Of a stretch of DNA of 64,000 bases, positions 28,014-37,702 are shown piece by piece. The translations under genes and the position numbers were made by a program. Under the pieces are notes generated by a model. It ran no database searches. It saw only the letters and a program-made list of their open reading frames with translations, and was not told where the DNA came from. The stretch's first letter is position 1. Each line of letters starts with the position of its first letter. This DNA comes from Flavobacteriaceae bacterium CRH (GTDB lineage: Bacteria > Bacteroidota > Bacteroidia > Flavobacteriales > Flavobacteriaceae): the NCBI GenBank assembly GCA_001507425.1, contig LMAJ01000001.1, positions 124,001 through 188,000 on the forward strand, written 5' to 3'.

Positions 28014-29024
28014 ATGAGAGTAGGATATAATCCACATAAAGACGAAGTAATTTCAAAATCAGAATATCTGCATCAAATTATTATTCCTGTTTTTATACCC
28101 AATCAGGAAGGATATTTTAAAGATAGTTTTGCGATTTTAAAACTATGTCTCGAGTCCTTATTTGCTACTATTCATGATAAAACGTTTATAACAATTGTCA
28201 ATAACGGAAGCGATGCCCTTATTGTAAATTATCTTGATTTACTCTTAAAAGAAAATAAAATCCAGGAACTTATTCATACCCAAAATATAGGAAAACTAAA
28301 TGCGATCCTTAAAGGTTTGGCCGGAAACAATATCGAATTGGTGACCATTTCAGATTCAGATGTTTTGTTTTTAAACGATTGGCAAAAAGAAACAGCCAAT
28401 GTTTTTAAAGCTGTTCCAAAAGCCGGAGTTGTGGGCATTGTGCCGCAGTTTAAAATGTATGAAAGCCATTGTGGAACGATATTATTTGACACACTATTAA
28501 GTTCAAAACTTCAATTTATTCCCGTAAAAAACCAGGAAGGCTTAATTCGGTTTTACGATAGTATAGGCTGGGCGAGAGATTATAACCAGGATTATTTAAA
28601 ATATAATTTAGGACTAAAATTAAACGAAAACCAAAGCATTTTGGTGGGTTCAGGTCATTTTGTTGCAACTTACAAAAAAGATATTTTTGAAGAAATAACA
28701 AGTTATATCGAATTTAAAATGGGCGGATCCAGCGAAGGATATTTAGATAAAGCCCCGCTTCAAAAAGATTATTGGCGCGTGACAACATTAGATAATTATG
28801 CTTTTCATATGGGCAATACGCTGGAAGAATGGATGACAGTTTCTCAAGTTGCAGAAAGAAATACAGAAGAACCAGTTTATGGTTTTGGTAAAAATAAAAA
28901 AGCAAATCGTTTTACATACTGGCTAAAAAACAGGCTTTTTGTAAAATTTATTTCAATAAAAATAGTAGCAAAGCTTTTTTTAAAATGGAAAAAATTGCCC
29001 AAAGAAATGATCTCAAAATATTAA
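28014..29024 (+). CDS. GT2-like glycosyltransferase
   Basis: A 336-residue GT-A-like protein. HQIIIPVFIPNQEGYF and TIVNNGSDALIV form the nucleotide-binding start, TQNIGKLNAILKGL follows, and TISDSDVLFL (about residue 112) holds the metal-binding DSD. The acceptor half ends with FHMGNTLEEW. More divergent than its neighbours but still recognisable as GT2. It and the next gene lie just upstream of neuABC, so one of them might use or accept the CMP-sugar; that is inference. Confidence 0.8.
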   Translation: MRVGYNPHKDEVISKSEYLHQIIIPVFIPNQEGYFKDSFAILKLCLESLFATIHDKTFITIVNNGSDALIVNYLDLLLKENKIQELIHTQNIGKLNAILKGLAGNNIELVTISDSDVLFLNDWQKETANVFKAVPKAGVVGIVPQFKMYESHCGTILFDTLLSSKLQFIPVKNQEGLIRFYDSIGWARDYNQDYLKYNLGLKLNENQSILVGSGHFVATYKKDIFEEITSYIEFKMGGSSEGYLDKAPLQKDYWRVTTLDNYAFHMGNTLEEWMTVSQVAERNTEEPVYGFGKNKKANRFTYWLKNRLFVKFISIKIVAKLFLKWKKLPKEMISKY

Positions 29025-29027
29025 GCA

Positions 29028-29945
29028 ATGACATTAATTTCTAAAGGATTTTCCATACTAATTACAACCAAAAACCGAAAAGACGATTTGGCTTTTACAT
29101 TACGTAAATGTCAATCTCTTTTAAATCGGAAAGATGTCGTTTTTATGATTTGCGATGACGGATCGACAGATGGAACCCATCTCTTTATTCCCGAAAAATA
29201 TCCTAATATTCAGTTTATTCGAAATGAAAAAAGCAAGGGGTTAATTTATAGCCGAAATAAATTAATGGATTTGGTTACAACTGAATTCGCGATTTCTATC
29301 GACGATGATTTGCATTTTATCACACAAAATCCGTTAGAGCTTATTGAGAAAGCATTTCATGAAAATCCTAAAACGGGCTTAATCGGATTTAGGATTTTCT
29401 GGAATCTTCAAGAACCGGAAACAACACATTCTAATGAAGTTTCATACCGAATGAAAAGTTTTGTAGGCTGCGGGCACGTTTGGCGCATGAGTGCGTGGCG
29501 CGATATTCCGGATTATCCGGCCTGGTTTATTTTTTATGGAGAAGAAGATTTTGCATCCTTTCAGTTATTCAAAAAAAACTGGGAAATACAGTATTTGCCC
29601 CAGGTTTTAGTAAATCACAGAGTAGATATAAAATCACGTAAAAAAAATGCTGATTACGCCGTTCGTTTGCAACGATCCTTGCGTTCTGCCTGGTATTTGT
29701 ATTTTTTATTTTATCCAATAAAATTTATTCCGAGAAAAATAATTTATTCTATTTGGATGCAGTTGAAACTAAAAGTGTTTAAAGGTGATTTTAAAGCCTT
29801 AAAAGCACTACTGTTGGCGCAGTTGGATTTGTTGCTGTCAATTCCAAAAATCATTAAAAATACCAATAGATTATCATTACAGGAATATCAGGAATATCAA
29901 AAATTAGAAGAAACAAAAATTTACTGGAAACCAGAAGACAAATAA
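29028..29945 (+). CDS. GT2 family glycosyltransferase
   Basis: GT-A enzyme of 305 residues with FSILITTKNRKDDLAFTL, ICDDGSTDGT, SRNKLMD and the metal-binding IDDDL near residue 90. FYGEEDFASFQLF near 177 is the acceptor-side acid region. Starts four bases after the previous stop and ends ten bases before neuA. Sugar unknown. Confidence 0.89.
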   Translation: MTLISKGFSILITTKNRKDDLAFTLRKCQSLLNRKDVVFMICDDGSTDGTHLFIPEKYPNIQFIRNEKSKGLIYSRNKLMDLVTTEFAISIDDDLHFITQNPLELIEKAFHENPKTGLIGFRIFWNLQEPETTHSNEVSYRMKSFVGCGHVWRMSAWRDIPDYPAWFIFYGEEDFASFQLFKKNWEIQYLPQVLVNHRVDIKSRKKNADYAVRLQRSLRSAWYLYFLFYPIKFIPRKIIYSIWMQLKLKVFKGDFKALKALLLAQLDLLLSIPKIIKNTNRLSLQEYQEYQKLEETKIYWKPEDK

Positions 29946-29954
29946 TTTTGCCAA

Positions 29955-30620
29955 ATGAAAACTATTGCAATTATTCCGGCTCGCGGGGGATCTAAAAGAC
30001 TGCCGCAAAAAAACATAAAATTGCTTGATGGTATTCCGTTAATTGCACATAGTATTTTATACGCCAAAGCCAATAAAAGCATTGATGCCGTTTATGTTTC
30101 TACAGATGATAACGACATCAAAAAGATTGCTTTAGAATATGGAGCAAAAGTTATAGACAGGCCTGAAAATATTTCAGGAGATCTGGAACCAACCGTTTCA
30201 GCATTAAAAAATGTTTTAGAACAAATCGCTGATGAGGTTGAAAATGTTATTTTATTGCAGACAACAAACCCGCTTCGTCCAAAAGAATTATTGCAGGAAG
30301 CATTTGCTGTTTATCAAAAAGAAAATCACGACAGTTTATTTACCGTTTCCAGAAATCATCAGAAATTTGGAAAAATAATAGATCAGAAATTTATTCCGTA
30401 CAATTACGAAATTGGTCAGCGAAGCCAGGATCTGGAACCTTTATTTTACGAAAACGGATTGCTTTATATTACAAAAGCAGCGTTGATTCTTAAAAATATA
30501 ATTATTAGTAAAAATGCATTTCCTTTCAAAATAGATTCTATTTTTGCCGACGTAGATATCGATACGCAGGACGATTTTGATTATGCAGCATATTTATACC
30601 AAAAACATATAAAACCCTAA
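29955..30620 (+). CDS. neuA: CMP-nonulosonate (acylneuraminate) cytidylyltransferase
   Basis: Activates a nonulosonic acid with CTP in the cytoplasm. The nucleotide-binding IIPARGGSKRLPQKNIK is at residues 5-21, VYVSTDDNDI near 50, LQTTNPLRP near 97 and the metal-binding DVDIDTQDDFD near 200. At 221 residues it is a single-domain NeuA-type enzyme. It is the first of neuA-neuB-neuC. Relatives for legionaminate and pseudaminate look similar; the neighbours favour a Neu5Ac-like product. Confidence 0.94.
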   Translation: MKTIAIIPARGGSKRLPQKNIKLLDGIPLIAHSILYAKANKSIDAVYVSTDDNDIKKIALEYGAKVIDRPENISGDLEPTVSALKNVLEQIADEVENVILLQTTNPLRPKELLQEAFAVYQKENHDSLFTVSRNHQKFGKIIDQKFIPYNYEIGQRSQDLEPLFYENGLLYITKAALILKNIIISKNAFPFKIDSIFADVDIDTQDDFDYAAYLYQKHIKP

Positions 30621-30635
30621 TTCATAACCTACTTT

Positions 30636-31676
30636 ATGAAACCATTTATAGAAATTGCAGGACGAAAAATTGGACAAGATTTTCCTCCTTTAGTTATTGC
30701 CGAGATCGGAATTAATCACGAAGGTTCATTGCAGGTTGCCAAAGAAATGGTAGACGCAGCAAAAAGGGCCGGAGTTGAAGTTGTAAAACATCAGACCCAT
30801 ATTGTCGAAGATGAAATGAGCGGAGCCGCTAAAAAAGTGATTCCGGGAAATGCTGATGTCTCTATTTATGAAATCATGGAGCGTTGTTCGCTCAACGAAG
30901 CTGATGAATTAGAACTTAAAAATTACGTAGAAAGTAAAGGAATGATTTTTATATCAACTCCTTTTTCCCGCGCAGCTGCAGAAAGATTAAAGAAATTTGA
31001 TATTCCGGCCTATAAAATAGGTTCAGGAGAATGCAATAATTATCCGTTACTCGAACATATCGCATCATTCGGAAAACCGGTTATTTTAAGTACCGGTATG
31101 AATACCATAGAAAGTATTCAGAAAGCCGTGGCTATTTTCGACAAACATAATATTCCCGTTGCCCTTTTGCATACCACAAATTTGTATCCAACGCCTATTC
31201 ATTTAGTTCGTTTTGGAGCAATGGTAGAATTGCATGAAGCTTTTCCAGATAAAGTTTTTGGTTTAAGCGACCATACCTTAAATAATAATGCCTGTTTAGG
31301 AGCCGTTGCTCTTGGAGGAAGTATTCTCGAAAGACATTTTACAGATCATATGCAACGCACAGGTCCGGATATTGTGTGCAGTATGGACGAAAAAGCGTGT
31401 CAGGAATTAATTGTTTCAAGTGCAGAAATGGCTTTAATGCGTGGCGGAACCAAAAAACCGGCATTAGAGGAACAAGTAACCATAGACTTTGCTTTTGCAA
31501 CAGTTTGTGCCATTGCTTCTATTAAAAAAGGAGAAAAACTAACCATGCAAAATATCTGGGTAAAACGTCCCGGAACCGGAAAAATCTTAGCCGAACATTT
31601 CAATGATTTAATTGGAAAAACAGCTTCGAGAAATATTGAAAATGATGAGCAATTAGACTTTTCTGATTTTGAATAA
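30636..31676 (+). CDS. neuB: N-acetylneuraminate synthase-like enzyme
   Basis: Condenses an N-acetyl aldose with phosphoenolpyruvate to give a nonulosonic acid. The TIM-barrel segments are [74 protein letters not shown] and LSDHTL. From residue 285 comes the C-terminal SAF/antifreeze-like domain ([19 protein letters not shown]). These segments match meningococcal SiaC/NeuB (Neu5Ac synthase) better than LegI or PseI as I recall them. Full length at 346 residues. The neuC start lies inside its last codons. Confidence 0.95.
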   Translation: MKPFIEIAGRKIGQDFPPLVIAEIGINHEGSLQVAKEMVDAAKRAGVEVVKHQTHIVEDEMSGAAKKVIPGNADVSIYEIMERCSLNEADELELKNYVESKGMIFISTPFSRAAAERLKKFDIPAYKIGSGECNNYPLLEHIASFGKPVILSTGMNTIESIQKAVAIFDKHNIPVALLHTTNLYPTPIHLVRFGAMVELHEAFPDKVFGLSDHTLNNNACLGAVALGGSILERHFTDHMQRTGPDIVCSMDEKACQELIVSSAEMALMRGGTKKPALEEQVTIDFAFATVCAIASIKKGEKLTMQNIWVKRPGTGKILAEHFNDLIGKTASRNIENDEQLDFSDFE

Positions 31677-32802
31677 TACGGCAAAAAAAATTCTTTTCCT
31701 GACCGGAACCCGCGCCGATTTCAGCAAAATAAAATCATTGATTTCTATTCTGGAAAAACAACCTGAATTTGAGGTTTTTGTATTTGTTACCGGAATGCAT
31801 TTGCAGGAAACATACGGATATACTTTAATAGAAATTGAGCGTTGTAATTTTAAAAACGTTTTTACTTTCGAAAACCATACGCACGAAACCACGATGGATT
31901 TGACGTTGGCCAAAACCATCGAAGGATTGTCAAACTATTGCAAAGACATTAATCCGGATATGATTGTCGTGCATGGTGACAGGGTTGAAACTTTGGCAGG
32001 CGCCATTGTAGGATCACTAAATAATATTTTGGTGGCGCACATAGAAGGAGGCGAAGTTTCAGGAACTGTCGATGAATTAATTCGTCACAGCGTGAGTAAG
32101 TTAAGTCACATTCATTTTGTGTCTAATAAGCAAGCTGCCAAAAGATTGATACAAATGGGAGAAATAAAGGAATCGGTTTTTAAAATTGGTTCTCCTGATG
32201 TCGATATCATGTTTTCAGATCAATTGCCCGATTTAAATACGGCAAAAACGTATTATAAAATAGATTTTGAAAAATATGCGATCGTGATGTTTCATCCGGT
32301 TACAACCGAAATTAAAGAAATGCAAAAGTATGCAGAAACCTTTGTAGCATCTTTATTGCAGGACAATCACAACTATATAGTTATATTTCCCAATAATGAT
32401 TTAGGAAGCCAATTTATTATTGAAGGTTACGAAAAACTTAAAGGCAATAACCGATTCAGAATTTTCCCGTCCCTTCGCTTTGAATATTTTTTGACACTCT
32501 TAAAAAACAGTCAGTTTATTATAGGCAATAGCAGCGCAGGAATTCGCGAAGCACCTTATTATGGAATTCCAATTATAAATATCGGGACCCGCCAGCAAAA
32601 CAGGGCCGTTCATGCTGATATTATCAATACAGATTATTCAGAAACAGCTATAAAAGAAGCACTTTCAATAATAGATTCTCATAAAGTACAAATTGTAGAA
32701 GATGATTTTGGTCAAGGAAACAGTAATGAATTATTTTTGGAATGCCTGCAAAAAGAAGATATATGGCAGCTAAACCATCAAAAACAATTTAGGGATGTTT
32801 GA
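31669..32802 (+). CDS. neuC: hydrolysing UDP-GlcNAc 2-epimerase
   Basis: Converts UDP-GlcNAc to ManNAc plus UDP, supplying NeuB. The GT-B-like fold shows [77 protein letters not shown] and [14 protein letters not shown], which is the pattern of meningococcal SiaA/NeuC. The start is a TTG overlapping the neuB stop; no ATG is available before the first conserved strand. Length 377 is normal. LegG, acting on a diacetamido sugar, is the main alternative. Confidence 0.93.
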   Translation: MNNTAKKILFLTGTRADFSKIKSLISILEKQPEFEVFVFVTGMHLQETYGYTLIEIERCNFKNVFTFENHTHETTMDLTLAKTIEGLSNYCKDINPDMIVVHGDRVETLAGAIVGSLNNILVAHIEGGEVSGTVDELIRHSVSKLSHIHFVSNKQAAKRLIQMGEIKESVFKIGSPDVDIMFSDQLPDLNTAKTYYKIDFEKYAIVMFHPVTTEIKEMQKYAETFVASLLQDNHNYIVIFPNNDLGSQFIIEGYEKLKGNNRFRIFPSLRFEYFLTLLKNSQFIIGNSSAGIREAPYYGIPIINIGTRQQNRAVHADIINTDYSETAIKEALSIIDSHKVQIVEDDFGQGNSNELFLECLQKEDIWQLNHQKQFRDV

Positions 32803-32823
32803 TAAAAACAGCGGTTTATAAAA

Positions 32824-33729
32824 ATGATAACATACTCTAAACTTGGAACACGGGGAAATCTCGGAAATCAACTTTTTCAAATAGCTTCTGTCATTGGCAT
32901 GGCTGAAAAATACAAACACGGATATTTTTTTCCAAACTGGAATTATTCAAAATGTTTTAAAAATCAGCTGCCTGTTTCGTATACAGATGAGACATTCAAA
33001 ATAGTAAAAGAAAAAAAATATACACATTATGAATGGGATTTAGGAACTGAAAATTATGATATTGACGGTTGGCTTCAGTCAGAAAAATATTTTAATATAA
33101 AAAAAACAAAAGAGATTTTTCAGTTTGAAAATTTTAGTCTTGATTTATATGAAAAGTACCGTTTTCTTTTTACAAAAAAAACAATATTAATATCCGTTAG
33201 AAGAGGCGATTTTGTAAATCATCCTTTTTATTTTCAGTTATCGTATTTGTATTATTTAAAAGCGTTGCTTAAAAATTTCCCGGATTGGGAAGAAAGAAAT
33301 CTGATATTCACCAGCGATGACATCGGGTATTGTAAATATCATTTTTCGTTTTTAAAGAATAGCTTTTTTTTAGAACAATTAACAGCAATCGAACAATTGG
33401 CGCTGGGTTCTAAATTTGATGATTTTATAATTAGCAATTCTACTTTTTCATGGTGGATTGCCTGGCTGGGAGAAAAAGAGGGATCAAAAATTATAAGGCC
33501 AGTCAAAAATTTCAGGGGCGAATTTGCAAAGCAAAATGATGATTCTGATTATTTTCCCGAAAGATGGATTAGTTTTGATGACAAGAAATTTAAAACAGAA
33601 AAAAGATATTTTAGCTTATATATAAAAGGTTTCATTTATGCGTTTTTAGTTGATATAAAGTATTTCTTCAACAAAAGCAAAAAGCAAATTAAAAAATTAA
33701 TAAAACGATTATTTTGGAATTTAAAATGA
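32824..33729 (+). CDS. GT11 alpha-1,2-fucosyltransferase-like enzyme
   Basis: Inverting GT11 enzyme of 301 residues, normally using GDP-L-fucose. Its three family motifs are visible: GTRGNLGNQLFQ near residue 8, ISVRRGDF near 122 and the C-terminal SNSTFSWWIAWLG near 200. No gmd or fcl genes for GDP-fucose lie in the window, so the donor must come from elsewhere if it is fucose. The basic tail may bind membrane. The stop overlaps the next ATG (ATGA). Confidence 0.9.
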   Translation: MITYSKLGTRGNLGNQLFQIASVIGMAEKYKHGYFFPNWNYSKCFKNQLPVSYTDETFKIVKEKKYTHYEWDLGTENYDIDGWLQSEKYFNIKKTKEIFQFENFSLDLYEKYRFLFTKKTILISVRRGDFVNHPFYFQLSYLYYLKALLKNFPDWEERNLIFTSDDIGYCKYHFSFLKNSFFLEQLTAIEQLALGSKFDDFIISNSTFSWWIAWLGEKEGSKIIRPVKNFRGEFAKQNDDSDYFPERWISFDDKKFKTEKRYFSLYIKGFIYAFLVDIKYFFNKSKKQIKKLIKRLFWNLK

Positions 33730-35117
33730 AAAAAATAGGAATAGTAATTACAGACGGAGTAGGTTTTAGAAACTTCGTTATGAGTGATTTTATTACTGAA
33801 GCTGTACAGAAATTTGAAACCATAATTATCTATTCAGGATTGCCTATAAACTGTTATAATAATTTCGATTATCCGAATATAGAAATAAAAGAATTACCTG
33901 TTTTTAAAGAAGGAAAGCTGACTTGGTTTTTTAGAAAATGGAAAGAACTTGCCCATCTTCAAAAAAATAAAAAATTCTACGGAATGCAGGATAATCTGAC
34001 TTCGGGGTATCCAAAAAGTTTTTCTCCAAGAGGAATTTTGATTAAAGGATTGTATTTTTTCACCAGAATAATTCACAGCAATTCGAGTATTTTATGGGCT
34101 GAAAAATTACAATTTTTATCTTTTTCAAAAAATAACATTACAAAAGAATATTTAACGTTACTAAAAAACGATAAGCCGTCGCACGTATTTTTTACGCATC
34201 AGCGCCCGCCGTTTTTGGCACCTTTTTTATATGCTGCAATTCAGTCAAAAATTCCAACAAGCACTTTTATTTTCAGTTGGGATAATCTCGCGTCAAAAGG
34301 CAGGATGTTAGGCGCTTTTGATCAGTTTTTGGTTTGGAGCCAATTAATGAAAGATGAGTTGCTGTATTTTTATCCCAACGTAAAAAATGAAAACGTACAA
34401 ATTGTGGGAACACCACAATTCGAGCCATACGTTCTGGATAAATACAAATCGACAAAAGAAGAGTTTCTGAAAAACTTTGGATTAGATGCCAATAAAAAAA
34501 TAATTTGCTACAGTTGTGCCGATGTTTCAATTGGACCAAATGATCCTGTTGTAATAAAAGCAATTGCTGAGGCGATAAAAAATAACGAAATAGAATCTCA
34601 GGTTCAGCTTTTAGTGAGGACTTCTCCGGCAGAAGATGACAGCAGATTTAAAGCAATTCGCAATGAATTTCCTGAAATTGTATGGAATGTTCCCAAATGG
34701 ATTTTAACGAGAGAAAATCATCAGGAAAGCTGGTCGCAGCGAATTCCGGGTTATGAAGATATTAAAGATTTAAGAGCATTACTGGAATTTGCCGATCTTA
34801 ATGTAAACATGTGTTCTACCATGAGCCTCGATTTTATGTTGTTTGATAAACCGGTTATTAATACTGTTTTTGGAAATATCGAAAACGGTTTATATAACGA
34901 TCAGCGATTTTTAAAATACGATCACTTTAAAAAAGTGGTAGACAGTAATGCAGTTACGATTGCAAAAAACAAACAAGAATTAATTGACCAGATTAATGAA
35001 GCTTTGAGTAATCCTGAAAAAAGAAAAGCAGAAAGAAAGGCTATGATCGAAATGCAGGTTAGCAAATCATTATCAGGAACAAGCAACAGAATTGCAGGAG
35101 TTTTATCAGCGTTTTAA
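33726..35117 (+). CDS. GT-B-like protein of unassigned family
   Basis: A 463-residue protein from the ATG at 33726, which forms an ATGA overlap with the GT11 stop; a TTG four codons earlier is less likely. It has a GT-B-like layout, with IVITDGVGFRNFVMSDF at the start, HVFFTHQRPPFLAPFLYAA and FIFSWDNLASKGRML in the middle and, in the C-terminal half, VGTPQFEPY, LVRTSPAEDD and a FADLNVNMCSTMSLDFMLFDKPVINT segment like the donor loop of CDP-glycerol or polysaccharide transferases. I cannot name a family. Its place after neuABC and GT11 makes it a candidate nonulosonate transferase, by inference only. Confidence 0.68.
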   Translation: MKKIGIVITDGVGFRNFVMSDFITEAVQKFETIIIYSGLPINCYNNFDYPNIEIKELPVFKEGKLTWFFRKWKELAHLQKNKKFYGMQDNLTSGYPKSFSPRGILIKGLYFFTRIIHSNSSILWAEKLQFLSFSKNNITKEYLTLLKNDKPSHVFFTHQRPPFLAPFLYAAIQSKIPTSTFIFSWDNLASKGRMLGAFDQFLVWSQLMKDELLYFYPNVKNENVQIVGTPQFEPYVLDKYKSTKEEFLKNFGLDANKKIICYSCADVSIGPNDPVVIKAIAEAIKNNEIESQVQLLVRTSPAEDDSRFKAIRNEFPEIVWNVPKWILTRENHQESWSQRIPGYEDIKDLRALLEFADLNVNMCSTMSLDFMLFDKPVINTVFGNIENGLYNDQRFLKYDHFKKVVDSNAVTIAKNKQELIDQINEALSNPEKRKAERKAMIEMQVSKSLSGTSNRIAGVLSAF

Positions 35118-35160
35118 AGTTGTCCATTATCAATAATCTTTGTTAAAAGTTAAAAGAAAA

Positions 35161-36243
35161 ATGACTAAAATAGCCATAATCTGCCAATATGAATTACTTC
35201 CTGAACGCGTAGGAGGTATGGATTATTTTTTCTGGGATTTTAATAAAAGATGCAAAGAAAAAGGCATCGAAATCGATTGGTTTTTTCCCAATCAATCGAA
35301 TCATGGCCAATATTCTAATTTGAATATTTACAGCAATGCCACGAAAAGTCCGGAAACTAATTTCCTTTCTTTTTGCCAGGAAAACAAACCGGAATACGCT
35401 TATATCATTACACATTTTGTAGAATTATGTACGCCTTTTTTCTCCAAAATAAGCAAATTATCCAAAGCTAAAATTATTGCCGTAGATCATAATCCAAGAC
35501 CTTTAAACGGATATCCTTTTAAAAAGAGAATTAATAAAAAGCTAAAAGGATTTTTGTTTGCTAAATACATCGACGTTTTTGTGGGCGTTTCAGATTATAC
35601 CGTAAATGCAATTTTGCAGGATTTTGGCTCTCATTTAAAATCTAAAACCCAAACCATTTATAACGGTGTTATTATCGATAGTATTTTGGTCAGAGAAAGC
35701 AGAGCTGATATTAAACCCCATTTTTTGGTGGCATCACATCTGAGAGAATCAAAAGGAATTCAGGATTTAATCGATGCTGTAAATGCACTTCCAAAACCTA
35801 TAAGAGAAGATATTAAAATAGATATTTACGGAGACGGGCCTTATAAAGAGAAATTAGCAGAAAAAATCAAACAATTTGATCTCGAAAAATGTTTTGTTTT
35901 TATGGGAAGCAAAGCCAATCTAAACGAGATTTTTTCGCAATACGATTATATGCTACAGCCAACCCACATGGAATGTTTTAGTTTGTCGATTTTAGAAAGT
36001 CTCGCAGCAAATGTTCCCGTAATTACCACAGCGGTTGGCGGAAATACAGAAGTAATTACAAACAAAGAAAATGGATATATTTTTGAAGCAAAAGACAGTA
36101 AAACATTGACCACTATTCTTGAAGATATTTACTTAGGAAACAAAAAGATATCTATTAATACAAGAGAATTAATTGCCAATTCCTTTTCTTTGCCGAAAAT
36201 GGTAGAAAATCATTTAAAACTAATTGTAGCGGAAACAAATTAA
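35161..36243 (+). CDS. GT4 family glycosyltransferase
   Basis: Retaining GT-B enzyme of 360 residues from the ATG at 35161; a TTG seven codons earlier gives only a lysine-rich extension and is not preferred. IAIICQYELLPERVGGMDYF opens the acceptor domain. The donor motif is MECFSLSILESLAANVPVITTAVGG near residues 272-294. LLVAS-type strands are present (FLVASHLRESKGIQDLI). Sugar unknown. Confidence 0.88.
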   Translation: MTKIAIICQYELLPERVGGMDYFFWDFNKRCKEKGIEIDWFFPNQSNHGQYSNLNIYSNATKSPETNFLSFCQENKPEYAYIITHFVELCTPFFSKISKLSKAKIIAVDHNPRPLNGYPFKKRINKKLKGFLFAKYIDVFVGVSDYTVNAILQDFGSHLKSKTQTIYNGVIIDSILVRESRADIKPHFLVASHLRESKGIQDLIDAVNALPKPIREDIKIDIYGDGPYKEKLAEKIKQFDLEKCFVFMGSKANLNEIFSQYDYMLQPTHMECFSLSILESLAANVPVITTAVGGNTEVITNKENGYIFEAKDSKTLTTILEDIYLGNKKISINTRELIANSFSLPKMVENHLKLIVAETN

Positions 36244-36268
36244 ATTTAAAATTTCATAAATACCACAG

Positions 36269-37702
36269 ATGTTTTTTAACTCCATAGCATTTGCTATTTT
36301 TTTACCAATCGTTTTTTTTCTGTATTGGTTTGTTTTTAATAAAACCAAAAGCACCCAAAATGCTTTACTAATTATTGCCAGTTATTATTTTTATTCTTGT
36401 TGGGATTGGAGATTCCTGTTTTTATTGGTTTTTTCTACATTTCTGGACTATTACACCGGAATTCAAATTGAAAAAGGAAAATCAGAAAGAAGCAGAAAAT
36501 TTTGGTTTTGGCTTAGTATTTTGGTTAATTTAGGTTTCCTGGGCATCTTTAAATACTATAACTTTTTTGCCGCCTCTTTCTCAGAATTATTAAATACAGC
36601 AGGATTTAAAGCAAGCCCAATTTTATTGAATGTTATTCTTCCGGTCGGAATCTCATTTTATACTTTTCACGGATTATCGTACGTAATTGATATTTATTAT
36701 AAAAGAATAAAAGCCGAATATAACTTTGTAGATTATTCCTTGTTTGTGAGTTACTTTCCGCTTTTAGTTGCCGGGCCAATCGAAAGGGCCACACACTTAT
36801 TGCCTCAGGTAAAAGTAAAAAGAGAATTTGATTTTCAGGTTGCCAAAGAAGGAATCTATCAAATTGTATGGGGATTGGTAAAAAAAGTAATTATTGCAGA
36901 TACTTGTGCCACTTATGCCAATGCCATTTTTGATAATTATACCTCTATGAATTCTTTCTCCCTAATTCTGGGAGCAATCTATTTTGCATTTCAAATCTAC
37001 GGAGACTTTTCAGGATATTCAGATATCGCATTAGGAGTATCAAAACTTTTTGGGTTAGATTTACTTCGAAACTTTAATTATCCTTATTTCTCGAGAGATA
37101 TTGCCGAGTTTTGGCGTCGCTGGCACATTTCGTTATCGTCGTGGTTTCGCGATTATTTGTACATTCCGTTAGGAGGAAGCAAAGGCGGCATCTGGATGAA
37201 AATCAGAAATACATTTATCATTTTTGTAGTCAGCGGTTTTTGGCATGGCGCCAATTGGACTTACATTGCGTGGGGATTCATAAATGCCGTTTATTTCCTG
37301 CCATTGCTTTTATCAAACAGCAACCGTAATAATATGGATGCCATCAAACTCAAACTTAATTTTGATTCGGTAAAAGTAATAATGCGTATTTTGTATACTT
37401 TTTTCCTAACCTGTGTTGCCTGGGTATTTTTTAGGGCCAAAACCATTACAGATGCTGTTTTATATTTAAAAAGGACAATTACCAATCACGATTTCAGTTT
37501 TCAATATCTGGATAATGAACGATATAGTTATGAATTATTGCTTGTGATTGCCGCTTTTGTTTTAATCGAATGGAACAATCGAAACAAAATAGAACCGCTT
37601 TCAGGAAAAAGAAGCATCTTAAAATTGTCTTTGGCAATATTGGCTATCATGGCTTTTGGAACATTTTCAGATTATAAGGAATTTATATATTTTCAGTTTT
37701 AA
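36269..37702 (+). CDS. MBOAT O-acyltransferase (AlgI family)
   Basis: Polytopic membrane O-acyltransferase of 477 residues that carries acetyl groups across the membrane for glycan O-acetylation. Family landmarks are LLIIASYYFYSCWDWRFL near residue 31, LPVGISFYTFHGLSYVID near 128, LVAGPIERA near 168, GDFSGYSDIALG near 246, the FWRRWHISLSSWFRDYLYIPLGG core and the catalytic histidine in SGFWHGANWTYIAWG near 327. It is directly joined to an SGNH-like gene, the same division of labour as in AlgI/AlgJ or PatA/PatB. Confidence 0.94.
   Translation: MFFNSIAFAIFLPIVFFLYWFVFNKTKSTQNALLIIASYYFYSCWDWRFLFLLVFSTFLDYYTGIQIEKGKSERSRKFWFWLSILVNLGFLGIFKYYNFFAASFSELLNTAGFKASPILLNVILPVGISFYTFHGLSYVIDIYYKRIKAEYNFVDYSLFVSYFPLLVAGPIERATHLLPQVKVKREFDFQVAKEGIYQIVWGLVKKVIIADTCATYANAIFDNYTSMNSFSLILGAIYFAFQIYGDFSGYSDIALGVSKLFGLDLLRNFNYPYFSRDIAEFWRRWHISLSSWFRDYLYIPLGGSKGGIWMKIRNTFIIFVVSGFWHGANWTYIAWGFINAVYFLPLLLSNSNRNNMDAIKLKLNFDSVKVIMRILYTFFLTCVAWVFFRAKTITDAVLYLKRTITNHDFSFQYLDNERYSYELLLVIAAFVLIEWNNRNKIEPLSGKRSILKLSLAILAIMAFGTFSDYKEFIYFQF

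Noticed and set aside
5548..32802. Complete legionaminate pathway as the first choice
   Set aside because: The NeuB and NeuC signatures look more like Neu5Ac enzymes, and the dehydratase and aminotransferase have closer pathway partners. It is kept only as an alternative.
33714..33725. TTG start giving four more residues for the 33726 gene
   Set aside because: The ATG at 33726 makes a standard ATGA overlap with the preceding stop; the TTG extension adds nothing conserved.
35140..35160. TTG start giving seven more residues for the GT4 at 35161
   Set aside because: The extension is only lysine-rich and the ATG precedes the conserved first strand directly.
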